DNA of 41,858 nt, taken from assembly GCA_016342455.1 (NCBI GenBank), contig JAEIOE010000016.1, positions 1 through 41,858 on the forward strand, given 5' to 3'. Positions 22,685-31,927 of this stretch are shown piece by piece; within the stretch, counting starts at the first letter, position 1, and every line of letters starts with the position of its first letter. Origin of the DNA: Mycoplasmatota bacterium (lineage in GTDB: Bacteria; Bacillota_I; Bacilli_A; Izemoplasmatales; Hujiaoplasmataceae). The notes below the pieces were generated by a model. That model saw only the letters and a program-made list of their open reading frames with translations. It did no database searches and was not told the DNA's origin. Both the position numbers and the translations under genes were made by a program.

Positions 22685-25030
22685 ATGAAAAAATTATTTA
22701 TAGTTATATGTTTTTCAGCACTAGTTATGCTAATTCCATATTCTGTCAAAGCAATAGATTATAGGGACTATGGATTTACACAAGAAGAAGCCGAAACAAA
22801 TTTAGAAAATGGTTTAGATGATTGTTTATATACGGACTTTAAAGACACTTACTATACACACGGTGAATATATTAGTGTTCAATTTGAGATCAGGAATAGT
22901 AAAGACCTAAAAGGCGATTATGAATATATTGTATCTGTTGAACCCGAAGGAAATGACTTTGACAAAAGTATAAAAATAATTACAAACACAAGTTTTGAAA
23001 TTAATTTTTATTCTACTAAGTTTGGTGAGTTCGAAGTGAAAATATCGGCCAAAGACAATCAGGGAAGCCGCTTTCAAACCAGTCTGTATGTATTCTCAAC
23101 TGAGGATCTAGATTTTGTAAGTAAAACTAGCTTCACACAAACTAAACGACAGTATTTTATGTATTTGTTTGATAAAAAAATGGTAAACGAAGAAGACTAT
23201 AATTCTATTGTTTATGGATATGAAAAACACACTGATATAACAGAATTCATGGAAGAAACTCCTAGAATAAAGGATTTTGAGCAATATATAACAAAATCAT
23301 CCTCTATTATATATATTTATGGCTATATTAGGTTCGAAGATGTTGCTCATCAAATTCATCCAGCAAAAAATATAAAAGTAACACTTTATGATGAGGATTT
23401 ATTTGGTATTAGACAAAATTTGGGAGCCCAATATACTTCTAACACTGGATTATATTGGTTTTCTGTAGAGAATGATACTGGATTCCTCGAAAACGGTTAT
23501 GATATAATACTTGAGATAAAACTAGGAAATGAGTCTTATCAGGTGCAAGATTTTTTCCAAGTATACGAGATTGAATATGGTCCTTTTGTTGATGTTACTA
23601 ACACGTATACATATATAGGCCACACTTTTGAATATTATGATTCCAATAATGATATAGATGATTTTGGAGTGGCTGCCAATTTGTACGAAGCTGCAACGAT
23701 AGGTTTTGATTATCTAGATTTAGTTGATTCTGAAGATTTAGAGGACTATACTTTATTAGGTATTGAGTATCCGTATGGGGAGGATTTCAGTTGGTATGAC
23801 CCACTAACTGCTGATATTTATATGGGGAATGATTACATTAATGACTACATGTGGGATACGCTTTTACATGAGTTCGGACATTATGTCGCACATCAAAATG
23901 ATATCACTAGTTTTTGGCCAGCCGTGCACTCCATGGAAGAAAATCAGATATATGAGTTTGGTGTGTTTGGGAAAACTATTGGTAGGCAGCTCGTGTGGTC
24001 TGAAGGCTGGGCACATTACTTTTGTGTTATGGTTCAACAAGTGATGAATAGTATCCTTCTTAATGTTCCAAATGTAGGTGATACATTAGAAGGCGGCTAT
24101 GATATGGAAACGGTAAAGGCCCCTTCCTATCTAATGGGTGAGGGGAATGAATATGTAATGGGTCTTCTACTGTATGATATAGCAGATACGAACGATGATG
24201 TTGCAGATGATATTGACTGGGGGCATGATGTATTATTTGATTATTTAGAGAGTTATGTAGAAAGTATGAAAGTAAGTGATCCAGACTATGTACTATTCTA
24301 TTTCAATGAATTTTACGACTCTCTTAATTTAGATGCCTATGACGATGAATTTGGACCGTTAATGACATACTACAAAATATCTGCTGCATTAACTTCTCCT
24401 ACTAGCGTATCTTACAATCCTCCAAGCTTTAATTGGGATGCTCAAGGTGGTATTACCTACAATATAAATAATGATTTCACTTTATACATTATGGATTCTT
24501 TTGGAAATCTATTATTAGATCCTATTCCGATAGGAAACAATACTACCTACGTACTGGATGAAGCTCAATGGACAACTGTTTTGTCATCCGGAACTTCAAA
24601 CATAAAATGGAATGTCAGCGCTATACAAACCACAGGCACAGATACTGGACCTTATTTTGCAGAAAGAATCACTTGTAATCTTCCTGTTCCTTTAACATTA
24701 GCGGTTGGCTTATCAAGATCTGGAAATATATTATTCGCAGGATCTTATATCTGGTATAAGTTCACTGCATCTTCGAATTCAAGTTATACATTTGTGTCTA
24801 CGGGAACAACAGATACATACGCTGAATTCTTCAATACCCCTGTAGCTGGTACAAGTATAATTGGTAGATTGTATTATAATAACGATAGTGGACCAGGATT
24901 GAATTTTAGTAAGACTATTACATTGTTAAGTGGTCAGACAATATATCTGCGGGTTAGAGGTAATGACTGGACAGAGACTGGTGCATACTTAGTCGAAGTA
25001 TCAGGTGGTGGTATAAGCTTCGAGTATTAG
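22685..25030 (+). CDS. secreted zinc metalloprotease (gluzincin) with PPC-like C-terminus
   Basis: Exported protein of about 781 aa. The start is ATG 22685 after GAGAGAGA; the frame extends upstream without a good site. A Sec signal (MKKLFIVICFSALVMLIPYS, cleavage near VKA-ID) is followed by a beta-sandwich region (about 45-150), a transthyretin-like segment (about 215-295) and the protease core. The zinc motif is HEFGH (395-399), with the third ligand Glu440 in SEGWAH, spacing typical of gluzincins. After it a fibronectin-like and a pre-peptidase C-terminal type domain (about 675-775, YIWYKFTASSNSSYTFVSTG) should help in surface or substrate binding. Substrate unknown. Confidence 0.85.
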   Translation: MKKLFIVICFSALVMLIPYSVKAIDYRDYGFTQEEAETNLENGLDDCLYTDFKDTYYTHGEYISVQFEIRNSKDLKGDYEYIVSVEPEGNDFDKSIKIITNTSFEINFYSTKFGEFEVKISAKDNQGSRFQTSLYVFSTEDLDFVSKTSFTQTKRQYFMYLFDKKMVNEEDYNSIVYGYEKHTDITEFMEETPRIKDFEQYITKSSSIIYIYGYIRFEDVAHQIHPAKNIKVTLYDEDLFGIRQNLGAQYTSNTGLYWFSVENDTGFLENGYDIILEIKLGNESYQVQDFFQVYEIEYGPFVDVTNTYTYIGHTFEYYDSNNDIDDFGVAANLYEAATIGFDYLDLVDSEDLEDYTLLGIEYPYGEDFSWYDPLTADIYMGNDYINDYMWDTLLHEFGHYVAHQNDITSFWPAVHSMEENQIYEFGVFGKTIGRQLVWSEGWAHYFCVMVQQVMNSILLNVPNVGDTLEGGYDMETVKAPSYLMGEGNEYVMGLLLYDIADTNDDVADDIDWGHDVLFDYLESYVESMKVSDPDYVLFYFNEFYDSLNLDAYDDEFGPLMTYYKISAALTSPTSVSYNPPSFNWDAQGGITYNINNDFTLYIMDSFGNLLLDPIPIGNNTTYVLDEAQWTTVLSSGTSNIKWNVSAIQTTGTDTGPYFAERITCNLPVPLTLAVGLSRSGNILFAGSYIWYKFTASSNSSYTFVSTGTTDTYAEFFNTPVAGTSIIGRLYYNNDSGPGLNFSKTITLLSGQTIYLRVRGNDWTETGAYLVEVSGGGISFEY

Positions 25031-25179
25031 TATAAAATTGTTATTGCTGTCTAAATGCTCTTAGAATGAAAATTTATAGTTTTATTGTAGCAAAATTGAC
25101 TAATTAGTAAAAAATAGACTCTTAATTTTGGTTAACAGAGAGTGAATTTGACACAAAAAGTTGGACTCTTACTGTTTAG

Positions 25180-25566
25180 ATAGAAACCGGGGTTTGATAC
25201 CCAACAATAAGCAGATAGTTGAATAACCTGTTTTGACACAAAGAAATTCTCACTAAAAAGAGTCCGAAAATAAAACGGCTAAACTAAGCCATAATTTAGG
25301 GGTGTAATTTTTTCGGCTGGGGTGTAAAAATTCTCGCTAAGGGTGTAAAATTGTAGCAAAATAGGTCATACAACCCATATTGAAAGCATAGGTTTGATAC
25401 AATTGTATCAGGCCTTTTTTTGCTCTATATAGGGCCGTTTCTCTATTCTCTAATATTTTTGGACTCTTAAAAGTCCATTGATTTTACTGATTTTCGATTG
25501 TTCTCATCAAATTTCTACACGATTACATTTTGAAATACACGATTTAAAATGGATTTACACGATTTC
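25180..25566 (+). repeat. dispersed repeat, copy B (full form)
   Basis: Same order of parts as copy A: T-arm-like GGGGTTTGATACCC (25189), TTTTGACACAAAGAAA block, GGGGTG at 25299 and 25319 and GGGTG at 25341, hairpin GGTTTGATAC/GTATCAGGCC plus T7 (25391-25421), TACACGATT at 25516, 25536 and 25556. The right 165 bp differ from copy C at only four positions. Confidence 0.85.
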
Positions 25567-25608
25567 AGTAATCTAGCCATTTAAGTAGTATAAAAAGATA
25601 ATATTGTA

Positions 25609-25745
25609 TTCAAATATAGTTGATCATATGGTAAAATATTTTCAAAAGGCAAGTTGCAAGTCGCTATTTTTATATCTAGGGCAGTAACTATGTGTCCTAG
25701 AAAATCATAGCAGTGCAATCTTACCGGATTTGAACTATGATTTTT
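25609..25745 (+). ncRNA. promoter-to-terminator unit without ORF, candidate RNA
   Basis: TTCAAA (25609-25614), 17 bp, extended -10 TGGTAAAAT (25629-25637). Downstream are hairpin TCTAGG/CCTAGA (25675-25701) and hairpin AAAATCATAG/CTATGATTTT (25701-25744) ending in T. About 100 nt of product; no ORF. Function unknown. It belongs to the 25031-26174 gene gap. Confidence 0.35.
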
Positions 25746-25799
25746 CAAGTGTTTTTATACAGTTTTTGTTATTATCATGAGATGAAAAGCATATAAAAA

Positions 25800-25818
25800 C
25801 AACCTTCAATGAAGGTTG
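25800..25818 (-). terminator. hairpin terminator, minus strand
   Basis: CAACCTT/AAGGTTG, 5-nt loop; on the minus strand GTTTTTAT follows. No clear minus-strand gene feeds it: the leftward frame at 25848-26099 lacks coding character. Confidence 0.5.
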
Positions 25819-25895
25819 AAATAAACTTACTATAGTTTCACATGTTTTTATACACTTAAAGTGTTGAAAAACTTACTAAAAGTGTCGAAAAAAAA

Positions 25896-25965
25896 ATAAA
25901 GTCGGTACGGTGACTGAAAGCAACTCGGGTCGATAGCACCCAAAAATAGGATAAAGTCGGTACGG
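25896..25965. repeat. duplicated 15-mer around a GC-richer core
   Basis: ATAAAGTCGGTACGG at 25896-25910 and exactly again at 25951-25965. Between them lies an unusually GC-rich segment for this window (GGTGACTGAAAGCAACTCGG and GCACC), whose GGTG and CACC can pair. A plus-strand terminator follows at 26038. Possibly part of an RNA or an old insertion; not assigned. Confidence 0.5.
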
Positions 25966-26037
25966 ACATGACATAATTTAGAAATAATACAAATAGTGTA
26001 ATTAGTAAGAACAATACATAAAGGGATAATATGATGG

Positions 26038-26063
26038 GTTCTCCTTTTTTGGAGAACTTTTTT
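26038..26063 (+). terminator. hairpin terminator
   Basis: GTTCTCC-TTTTTT-GGAGAAC followed by six T. It ends whatever is transcribed across the 25.9-kb repeat pair, or insulates the next gene from upstream read-through. Confidence 0.75.
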
Positions 26064-26174
26064 ATAAAAACGGGCCCTGTGGACCCTGTTTAGGTTCAAT
26101 AAAATATTATAAAATGTTTTAGATGCAGCTAAGTTTATGTTAGTTGTTAATTTAAATAGAGGAAGGTAAGAGTA

Positions 26175-26714
26175 ATGAAAAAAATGTTGTTAGTATTTAT
26201 GAGTTGTATTTTATTGTTTGCGTCTAGTCAAATGACAGATGTTAGTGCGAGTAGTACTTTTACACCTGGAATAGACGGATATATAGGACAATATGCTAAA
26301 ACACGGTTTATTGATGAAGTTGTTAGAGTATACATAACTGAGGATGCTGTTGAGACTATTGAAAGTACAAATACTGATGTTCAGACAGAAGTAATAACAA
26401 CAGAGTCCTGTCTAATTTTTGGTTGGATTTGTACAACCCAGACGCAAACAAAATTTTACTATGAAACAACTATGAAAGTTAATAAAGTAGTAGAGGATAG
26501 ACATCTTTTTAATGATGTGGATTCATTAATTTACATGCTGAAAGAGTTAGAATACAGAGCAAGTAATTATGAGGGTTGTAAAGGTCAAAATGTGAACAAT
26601 TGTGTAATTGGATATGTTAGAGGTATTGATAAAGGCTATGTTTCTGGTTATGGTGGTTTATTCACTTCTGCATTAGGTAATGTTAATGAAGGATTTGTTG
26701 ACTATGTTAAATAA
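26175..26714 (+). CDS. secreted protein, N-terminal part (ended by an in-frame TAA)
   Basis: A 179-codon frame with GAGGAAGG before its ATG. The N-terminus is a Sec signal (MKKMLLVFMSCILLFASSQM, cleavage near VSA-SS). The rest includes paired cysteines (TTESCLIFGWICTTQ and EGCKGQNVNNC). The TAA at 26712-26714 is followed in the same frame by 319 more sense codons, with no frameshift, so this is the first third of a protein of about 498 codons. Either it carries a recent nonsense change or the stop is sometimes read through. Family not recognised. Confidence 0.75.
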   Translation: MKKMLLVFMSCILLFASSQMTDVSASSTFTPGIDGYIGQYAKTRFIDEVVRVYITEDAVETIESTNTDVQTEVITTESCLIFGWICTTQTQTKFYYETTMKVNKVVEDRHLFNDVDSLIYMLKELEYRASNYEGCKGQNVNNCVIGYVRGIDKGYVSGYGGLFTSALGNVNEGFVDYVK

Positions 26715-27671
26715 CAGACTGGAGATAGTGGACTACAGGTTTATGAGTATTTTGCAGCTTTTGTGTCTACGAGTTCATTTAATTCACCGCTCTATGGGGA
26801 TGTTGAGTATTACAATCATGGAGAAGCAGTGAAACTAATTGATCCATTGAATAACAATTACACAACCGAAGGAAGTATAGACTTGATTCACTTGTTTGCT
26901 TCAGTAGATGGGATTTATGAGGATACTGATGCTATACTTGATCCAATTGATGATATTGTTGTTTCTATTGATCATATGATTTCTTGGGCAGGTGATTTGC
27001 AAAAATTCACAGTTGAACTTGAGAATCACAAAGTCACACGAGTAGAAGTTGATAATGTTATCAACTCCTGGTCAGATACTAGAAATAATGAATACGATTT
27101 TTGTAATCTTATAGGTACAGCATGTCAGTTTAGTAATGAGGACATGTTGAGTGATATTGATGCTATGAATATAACTGAGTTGTTAATAAATGGAATACCT
27201 GAATACGAGACGTATTGTGATTATAATGGATTCTGTACAACATATACATTTTATGATGATTTAAATCTAGTGAGTACTGCTTTTGCAGGTTATTACAACA
27301 TTGTAGGGTATGACAACTCATCTGTATTACCGAACAGATACAAAATATTTCTAGACAGTATCTTTTTTGAAGATGGTAGAAAATCTAATGATAGTAGTTT
27401 AAGTGATTTCAGAGATTTGGTTGATGAATATACCGCAATCAAAATTAGTAATGGCAATTATGTTGATGACTGGCCATTATTGAGTAGTAAATCCACATTT
27501 CTTTATAATGCTGGACAAAAAGTTGATATTTTATACAGAGAACTTGCATCTCAGTTGTTTAAAGAGTACATTATAAATATGAGTACTAAGGCAATATATT
27601 CATCTGGTGGAGGTGGAGGGTATTATAACCCAAACAGTCCATATATTATGAAAGAGCTAGCAGCAATGTAA
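26715..27671 (+). pseudogene. C-terminal part of the same secreted protein, cut off by the TAA
   Basis: In-frame continuation of the 26175 gene, beginning QTGDSGLQVYEYFAAFV. An internal GTG at 26763 could start it, but there is no ribosome site and no signal peptide. It contains acidic repeats (DDIVVSIDHM), more cysteines in pairs (YDFCNLIGTACQF, YETYCDYNGFC) and ends with a Gly-rich SSGGGGGYYNP tail. The paired Cys suggest a disulfide-bonded exported protein. A membrane protein follows after 34 bp and could be its immunity or partner protein. Confidence 0.7.
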
Positions 27672-27705
27672 AGTATTATTTCAAAATTTCTTTAGGAGGA
27701 ATAGC

Positions 27706-28143
27706 ATGAGTAATAGTAGATATTTATCAGTTAGAAGTGTTATTTTGGGTCTAACTATATTCTTTGTGTATATGATTATAGGTATATACCTTAGTTTTAA
27801 TGAGCAATTTGAGTATTTGAATGACTTTTGTATAATTCCAAATTCAATCAATTGTTACTACATTAATGTAGCTAGTAATCCATATTACTTGATTGTGCCA
27901 TTATTGAAAATATTCTTAGTGTTTTTTTCAATAGGAAGAAGTAAAAACTTTTTGATAAGAATATTTGCAGCTTATTTATGTTTGACTACTTTAATACTTT
28001 CGCTACTAGGTATTGTTTTTCCATATGACCCTCTAGAAAATTTTATGTTTTGGTTGATGATTGATTTCTTAAAGATAATAGAGATTATCAACGGATTGTT
28101 ACTACTTATTGTTTTTGTATTCATAGAACTTAAGAATAGATAA
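27706..28143 (+). CDS. four-helix membrane protein
   Basis: A 145-aa membrane protein with AGGAGG before the ATG. Hydrophobic segments lie at about 12-30, 62-79, 85-107 and 117-140. A loop of about 30 residues with two Cys (DFCIIPNSINCYY) faces the outside between the first two. It follows the interrupted secreted-protein gene and shares its module, so partner or immunity role is possible; nothing in the sequence proves it. No family recognised. Confidence 0.7.
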   Translation: MSNSRYLSVRSVILGLTIFFVYMIIGIYLSFNEQFEYLNDFCIIPNSINCYYINVASNPYYLIVPLLKIFLVFFSIGRSKNFLIRIFAAYLCLTTLILSLLGIVFPYDPLENFMFWLMIDFLKIIEIINGLLLLIVFVFIELKNR

Positions 28144-28216
28144 ATGTATTTGATTCTTCTTGTCAAGAGTACTGTGTTAAACTATTTAACATGTCTACTT
28201 TTACTGTATCACTAGA

Positions 28217-28380
28217 ATTGTATCAGGCCTTTTTTTGCGCTATATAGGGCCGTTTCTCTATTCTCTAATATTTTTGGACTCTTAAAAGTCCATTGATTTT
28301 ACTGATTTTCGGTTGTTCTCATCAAATTTCTACACGATTACATTTTGAAATACACGATTTAAAATGGATTTACTCGATTA
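28217..28380 (+). repeat. dispersed repeat, copy C (right half only)
   Basis: Starts inside the terminator (right arm TTGTATCAGGCC plus T7) and runs to the TACACGATT set at 28331, 28351 and a TACTCGATT variant at 28371. Only four differences from copy B in about 165 bp. The left arm of the hairpin is missing, so termination here is doubtful. It fills the 28144-28517 gap. Confidence 0.85.
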
Positions 28381-28517
28381 TAGATTACACACTCTATATT
28401 TTATAAAGTGGGCAATAACACCCTGAAAAATAGTAACATTTGTTTTTTCTAAAATTTATGATATAATTATTTTATAAAACAGGTCATTTAACCCGGAAAA
28501 TAAAATAGGTGATATAA

Positions 28518-29768
28518 ATGGTAATTAAAAGAAATGATTATTTAAGAAAAATAATAAGACATAAAAATAACGGATTGATTAAAGTAATAACAGGCATGCG
28601 AAGGGTAGGAAAATCATACCTTTTGTTTACCTTGTTTTACGACTATTTAGTCAGTATAGGAATTGATAAAAGTCACATCATAACATATGCATTGGATGAT
28701 AGAAGAAACAAAGAGTTAAGAAACCCTGATAAATTATTAAATGCTATTGATGATGGGATAAAAGATGATGAAATGTATTACATCTTACTAGATGAAATTC
28801 AAATGGTTGATGAGTTTGAAGATGTTTTGAATAGTTTGCTACATATTAAAAATGTTGATACATATGTAACAGGAAGCAATTCGAAATTTCTATCAAAAGA
28901 TTTGATTACTGAGTTTAGGGGAAGAAGTGATGAAATTCGAGTATATCCTTTAACATTTAAAGAATTTACGTCAGTATTTGAAGGTGATTTAAATGATGCA
29001 TGGAATCAATACTACACTTATGGTGGGTTACCTTTAACGCTTAATTTCACCGAGCACGAAGAAAAATCCAATTATTTAGTCAAGCAGTTTGAAGAAGTTT
29101 ATATTAGCGATATTGTTGATAGAAACAATATAAGAAATGTTAGTGAATTAGAAGAATTAGTAAATATTTTAGCTTCAAATATTGGATCGCTAACTAATCC
29201 AAAAAAATTATCAAATACATTTAAGAGCATTAAAGGAGTATCTGTTACAGAACCAACGATCAAGTCATATTTAACTTATCTAGAAGATGCATTTATGATA
29301 GAAAAGTCTATGAGATATGATGTAAAAGGTAAAAAGTATATATCAACTCCAAGTAAATATTATTTCACTGATTTGGGGTTAAGAAATGGCAGACTGAATT
29401 TTAGACAACAAGAAGAAAATCACATTATGGAAAACATAATTTATAACGAACTAAAAGTTCGCGGATTTAATCTAGACGTTGGAGTAGTTGAAGTTAGAGA
29501 ACAACAAGAAGGAAAATTACTCAAGAAAAAATTAGAAGTAGATTTTATTGCACAAAGAGGGAACGAAAAATACTATATTCAGTCAGCTTATGAAATGAGT
29601 ACCCTAGAAAAAAGAAAACAAGAACAAAGATCTTTACTAAACATACCTGATTCATTTAAAAAGGTTATTATTGTTAAAGATAATATTATGCCTAAACGTG
29701 ATGAATATGGAGTCGTAACGATTGGTTTATTTGATTTTTTATTAGGAAAGATTGGACTTGATTATTAA
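28518..29768 (+). CDS. AAA ATPase with DUF4143 domain
   Basis: ATPase of 416 aa. The N-terminal AAA_14 domain has Walker A GMRRVGKS (26-33), Walker B YILLDEIQ (about 91-98) and the sensor TGSNSKFLS. A winged segment (about 200-250) is followed by the DUF4143 domain, which has the nuclease-like core KKLEVDFIAQRGNEKYYIQS (Glu-x-Asp with a downstream Gln) near residues 335-355. Such proteins are widespread and mostly of unknown role; the C-terminal fold is related to PD-(D/E)XK nucleases. It heads a three-gene operon with two papain/transglutaminase-fold proteins. Confidence 0.85.
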   Translation: MVIKRNDYLRKIIRHKNNGLIKVITGMRRVGKSYLLFTLFYDYLVSIGIDKSHIITYALDDRRNKELRNPDKLLNAIDDGIKDDEMYYILLDEIQMVDEFEDVLNSLLHIKNVDTYVTGSNSKFLSKDLITEFRGRSDEIRVYPLTFKEFTSVFEGDLNDAWNQYYTYGGLPLTLNFTEHEEKSNYLVKQFEEVYISDIVDRNNIRNVSELEELVNILASNIGSLTNPKKLSNTFKSIKGVSVTEPTIKSYLTYLEDAFMIEKSMRYDVKGKKYISTPSKYYFTDLGLRNGRLNFRQQEENHIMENIIYNELKVRGFNLDVGVVEVREQQEGKLLKKKLEVDFIAQRGNEKYYIQSAYEMSTLEKRKQEQRSLLNIPDSFKKVIIVKDNIMPKRDEYGVVTIGLFDFLLGKIGLDY

Positions 29769-29810
29769 GATAAATCGAACAAATGAATCAGGCGAAAGGG
29801 AGTTAGGTAA

Positions 29811-30626
29811 ATGAAATATATGAGCTTTAATCGTTCATGTTCTTATACATGTTTAGCCTATATGATAGGGGACTACGGTTTAGAATATACAGATAAAGAT
29901 ATAGCTATAGAAATGAAATTGGCATACCTTTTTTACAATGACACTAAGAATAATGAGTATTTATCTGGTGCCATGTTACAAGGAAAGAGATGGTTTGATC
30001 TATTTCTGAATCGTCATTCATTTGAATTTGTAGAAAATAAATATAATAAAGTTGATGTGTTAATGGTTATTAAAAAATCAACGCATAAATTAATGGTTGG
30101 AATCAATTTGAAAACCGGTAAACATGCTATGGTTTATTGTCCATCAGAAACGCAACTGTTTAGATTCTTTAATCCGCATTATGAGAATGATGGTGCTGTT
30201 GACTTTTTTATCTATTCAGAACAAGAATTACTTGATCTTCTAGATGATGAGGTTACTGTTGGCTACATTAATCATAATTCAAGAATTACGGTTCCTGAGT
30301 TAGAGCTATATGGTCATTCGAGTGGGTACCTAGATAAATATGTAGTAGACATAATTGAATTTTGTTCGATTGAACATACACTTGATGAGATACTAGAAGT
30401 GAAAGAATCATTGTTTGCTGGACTATTACTTTCTCCAATACCATTGTTAGAGTTTGAGGGAGAGACTGAACTTGTTAATTGTCTAAGAAAATTGCAAACT
30501 GACTTTATAAACTCCTTACGACAAACAAAAACAAACATTAGGCTTCTAGATTATTTAAGTCCATTAGAATTAAATTCATGTGTTAGAAAGTATAAGGAAT
30601 CGATTATAGCAAATATTGTATTTTAG
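29811..30626 (+). CDS. C39-like papain-fold cysteine protease
   Basis: A 271-aa soluble protein. Its first 150 residues look like a C39-type peptidase: FNRSCSYTCLAYMIGDYGLE places Cys10 (or Cys14) as nucleophile, GKHAMVYC gives the His and FFNPHYEND the Asn/Asp region. The C-terminal 120 residues are helical and unassigned. No signal peptide or transporter domain is attached, unlike bacteriocin-exporter C39 domains, so a cytosolic peptide or protein substrate is likely. Second gene of the ATPase operon (42-bp gap). Confidence 0.6.
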   Translation: MKYMSFNRSCSYTCLAYMIGDYGLEYTDKDIAIEMKLAYLFYNDTKNNEYLSGAMLQGKRWFDLFLNRHSFEFVENKYNKVDVLMVIKKSTHKLMVGINLKTGKHAMVYCPSETQLFRFFNPHYENDGAVDFFIYSEQELLDLLDDEVTVGYINHNSRITVPELELYGHSSGYLDKYVVDIIEFCSIEHTLDEILEVKESLFAGLLLSPIPLLEFEGETELVNCLRKLQTDFINSLRQTKTNIRLLDYLSPLELNSCVRKYKESIIANIVF

Positions 30627-30662
30627 TATAGTCAATATATTACTGAAAAGAGAGGTGATTCA

Positions 30663-31904
30663 ATGAGAAAAGGCTTTGATATATTTGGAAAAGAATATGG
30701 TGTAATGTTTAGAAATGATATACACCATAAAGATTCAGCAGGCTATCAATTCTACAAAAAAATGATACTTATAAATTCATATTCTGAAGACTATTTATAT
30801 AATCAATGCATTTCAAAAATCAACATTGAAATCACTAATCATGAATTATTTAGTTTTGCGAAAAAGTTCAAAGGAGAATCAGATATTCAAACAATCAAAA
30901 GTGTTTTAGATTTTACTAGCAGTATGGTAAGAAACTATGATGTTCCTTTTGACAATATGGAATTCGGAAATACAGAGAAAGAGATTATAGAAAGAGGAAC
31001 TGACTGGTGTACTGATATTTCACGCATTGGGTTGGCTATATTACAATGTTTGAATATTCCATGTCGTTTGGCCATATTAGTTAATAGTAGAAAAGCATAT
31101 AATGGTCATACGTTATGTGAAGCATATTTAGATAATGAATACATGATGATTGATTTTACATATGGTGTTTTAGGACTGTTATCCAAGAAATACTCTGTGA
31201 AAGACTTATTAAAGCAACCGCAAATTGTAAAGGAAATTTACAGTTTACAGATCGATTGTAATATTGATTTGGAATATATAGAAGGTTTATACGATATGGC
31301 AGCACTAGCAGAGTATGATATTACAAAAAAACATGATTACTCTATTAGTGTGCCTAATGAGTATTATTTAAACATGATGAATCTTTCGCATGATGGGTTG
31401 TGGAAAATGGGTGAGGATATGAAAATTGATGATTTGATTATTAGAAAAGCTACAGCTGAAGATGCTAAAGGAAAAGGTTATGTTCATTATCAAAGCTGGA
31501 TTGAAACATATACTGGTCTTTTTCCAGATGATGTGATGAGTAGATTATCACTTGAAAAGTCTATAGATAATGCTCGAAAATATCCAGAGAACACTTATGT
31601 TGCCATTGTGGATGATAATATCATTGGATTTAGTTGTTATCTAGAGTCACGAGATGAAGACTTAGAGGATGCCGGTGAAATTATGGCAATATATATATTA
31701 AAAGAATATCAAGGTCAAGGCATTGGTAAGAAACTAATGGAAGTTTCTTATAAGGAACTCAGTAATTATTCCAAACTATCATTATGGGTACTTGGAAGTA
31801 ATAAGAAATCAGTTAGTTTCTATGAAAGACAAGGATTCATAGCTGATGGAAAAACAAAGATGCTTCATGGAAAAGAAGTTATTAGAATGATTAAAAGGAT
31901 GTGA
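30663..31904 (+). CDS. transglutaminase-like / GNAT acetyltransferase fusion
   Basis: Two-domain enzyme, 413 aa. Residues about 75-200 form a transglutaminase-like domain with Cys116 (GTDWCTDISR), His149 (NGHTLCEAY) and Asp164 (MMIDFTYG), the normal catalytic triad. Residues about 253-413 form a GNAT N-acetyltransferase: IRKATAEDA start, YVAIVDDNIIGF, and the acetyl-CoA loop YQGQGIGKKLM. AGAGGTGA precedes the ATG. This domain pair is unusual. With the C39-like protease and AAA/DUF4143 ATPase upstream it may modify a common protein or peptide. It ends the operon at repeat copy D. Confidence 0.8.
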   Translation: MRKGFDIFGKEYGVMFRNDIHHKDSAGYQFYKKMILINSYSEDYLYNQCISKINIEITNHELFSFAKKFKGESDIQTIKSVLDFTSSMVRNYDVPFDNMEFGNTEKEIIERGTDWCTDISRIGLAILQCLNIPCRLAILVNSRKAYNGHTLCEAYLDNEYMMIDFTYGVLGLLSKKYSVKDLLKQPQIVKEIYSLQIDCNIDLEYIEGLYDMAALAEYDITKKHDYSISVPNEYYLNMMNLSHDGLWKMGEDMKIDDLIIRKATAEDAKGKGYVHYQSWIETYTGLFPDDVMSRLSLEKSIDNARKYPENTYVAIVDDNIIGFSCYLESRDEDLEDAGEIMAIYILKEYQGQGIGKKLMEVSYKELSNYSKLSLWVLGSNKKSVSFYERQGFIADGKTKMLHGKEVIRMIKRM

Positions 31905-31927
31905 AGTGACATAATGTTTAGAGTAGA

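Noticed and set aside
26031-26093. 20-codon ORF starting MMGSPFLENFF after AAGGGATAAT
   Set aside because: It overlaps a perfect terminator hairpin that explains the sequence; too short to claim a gene, though some small Firmicute proteins begin similarly.
25848-26099. Minus-strand ORF of 83 codons with a downstream hairpin
   Set aside because: TTG start without ribosome site, Cys/His/Phe-rich translation with no domain; overlaps repeats and a plus-strand terminator.
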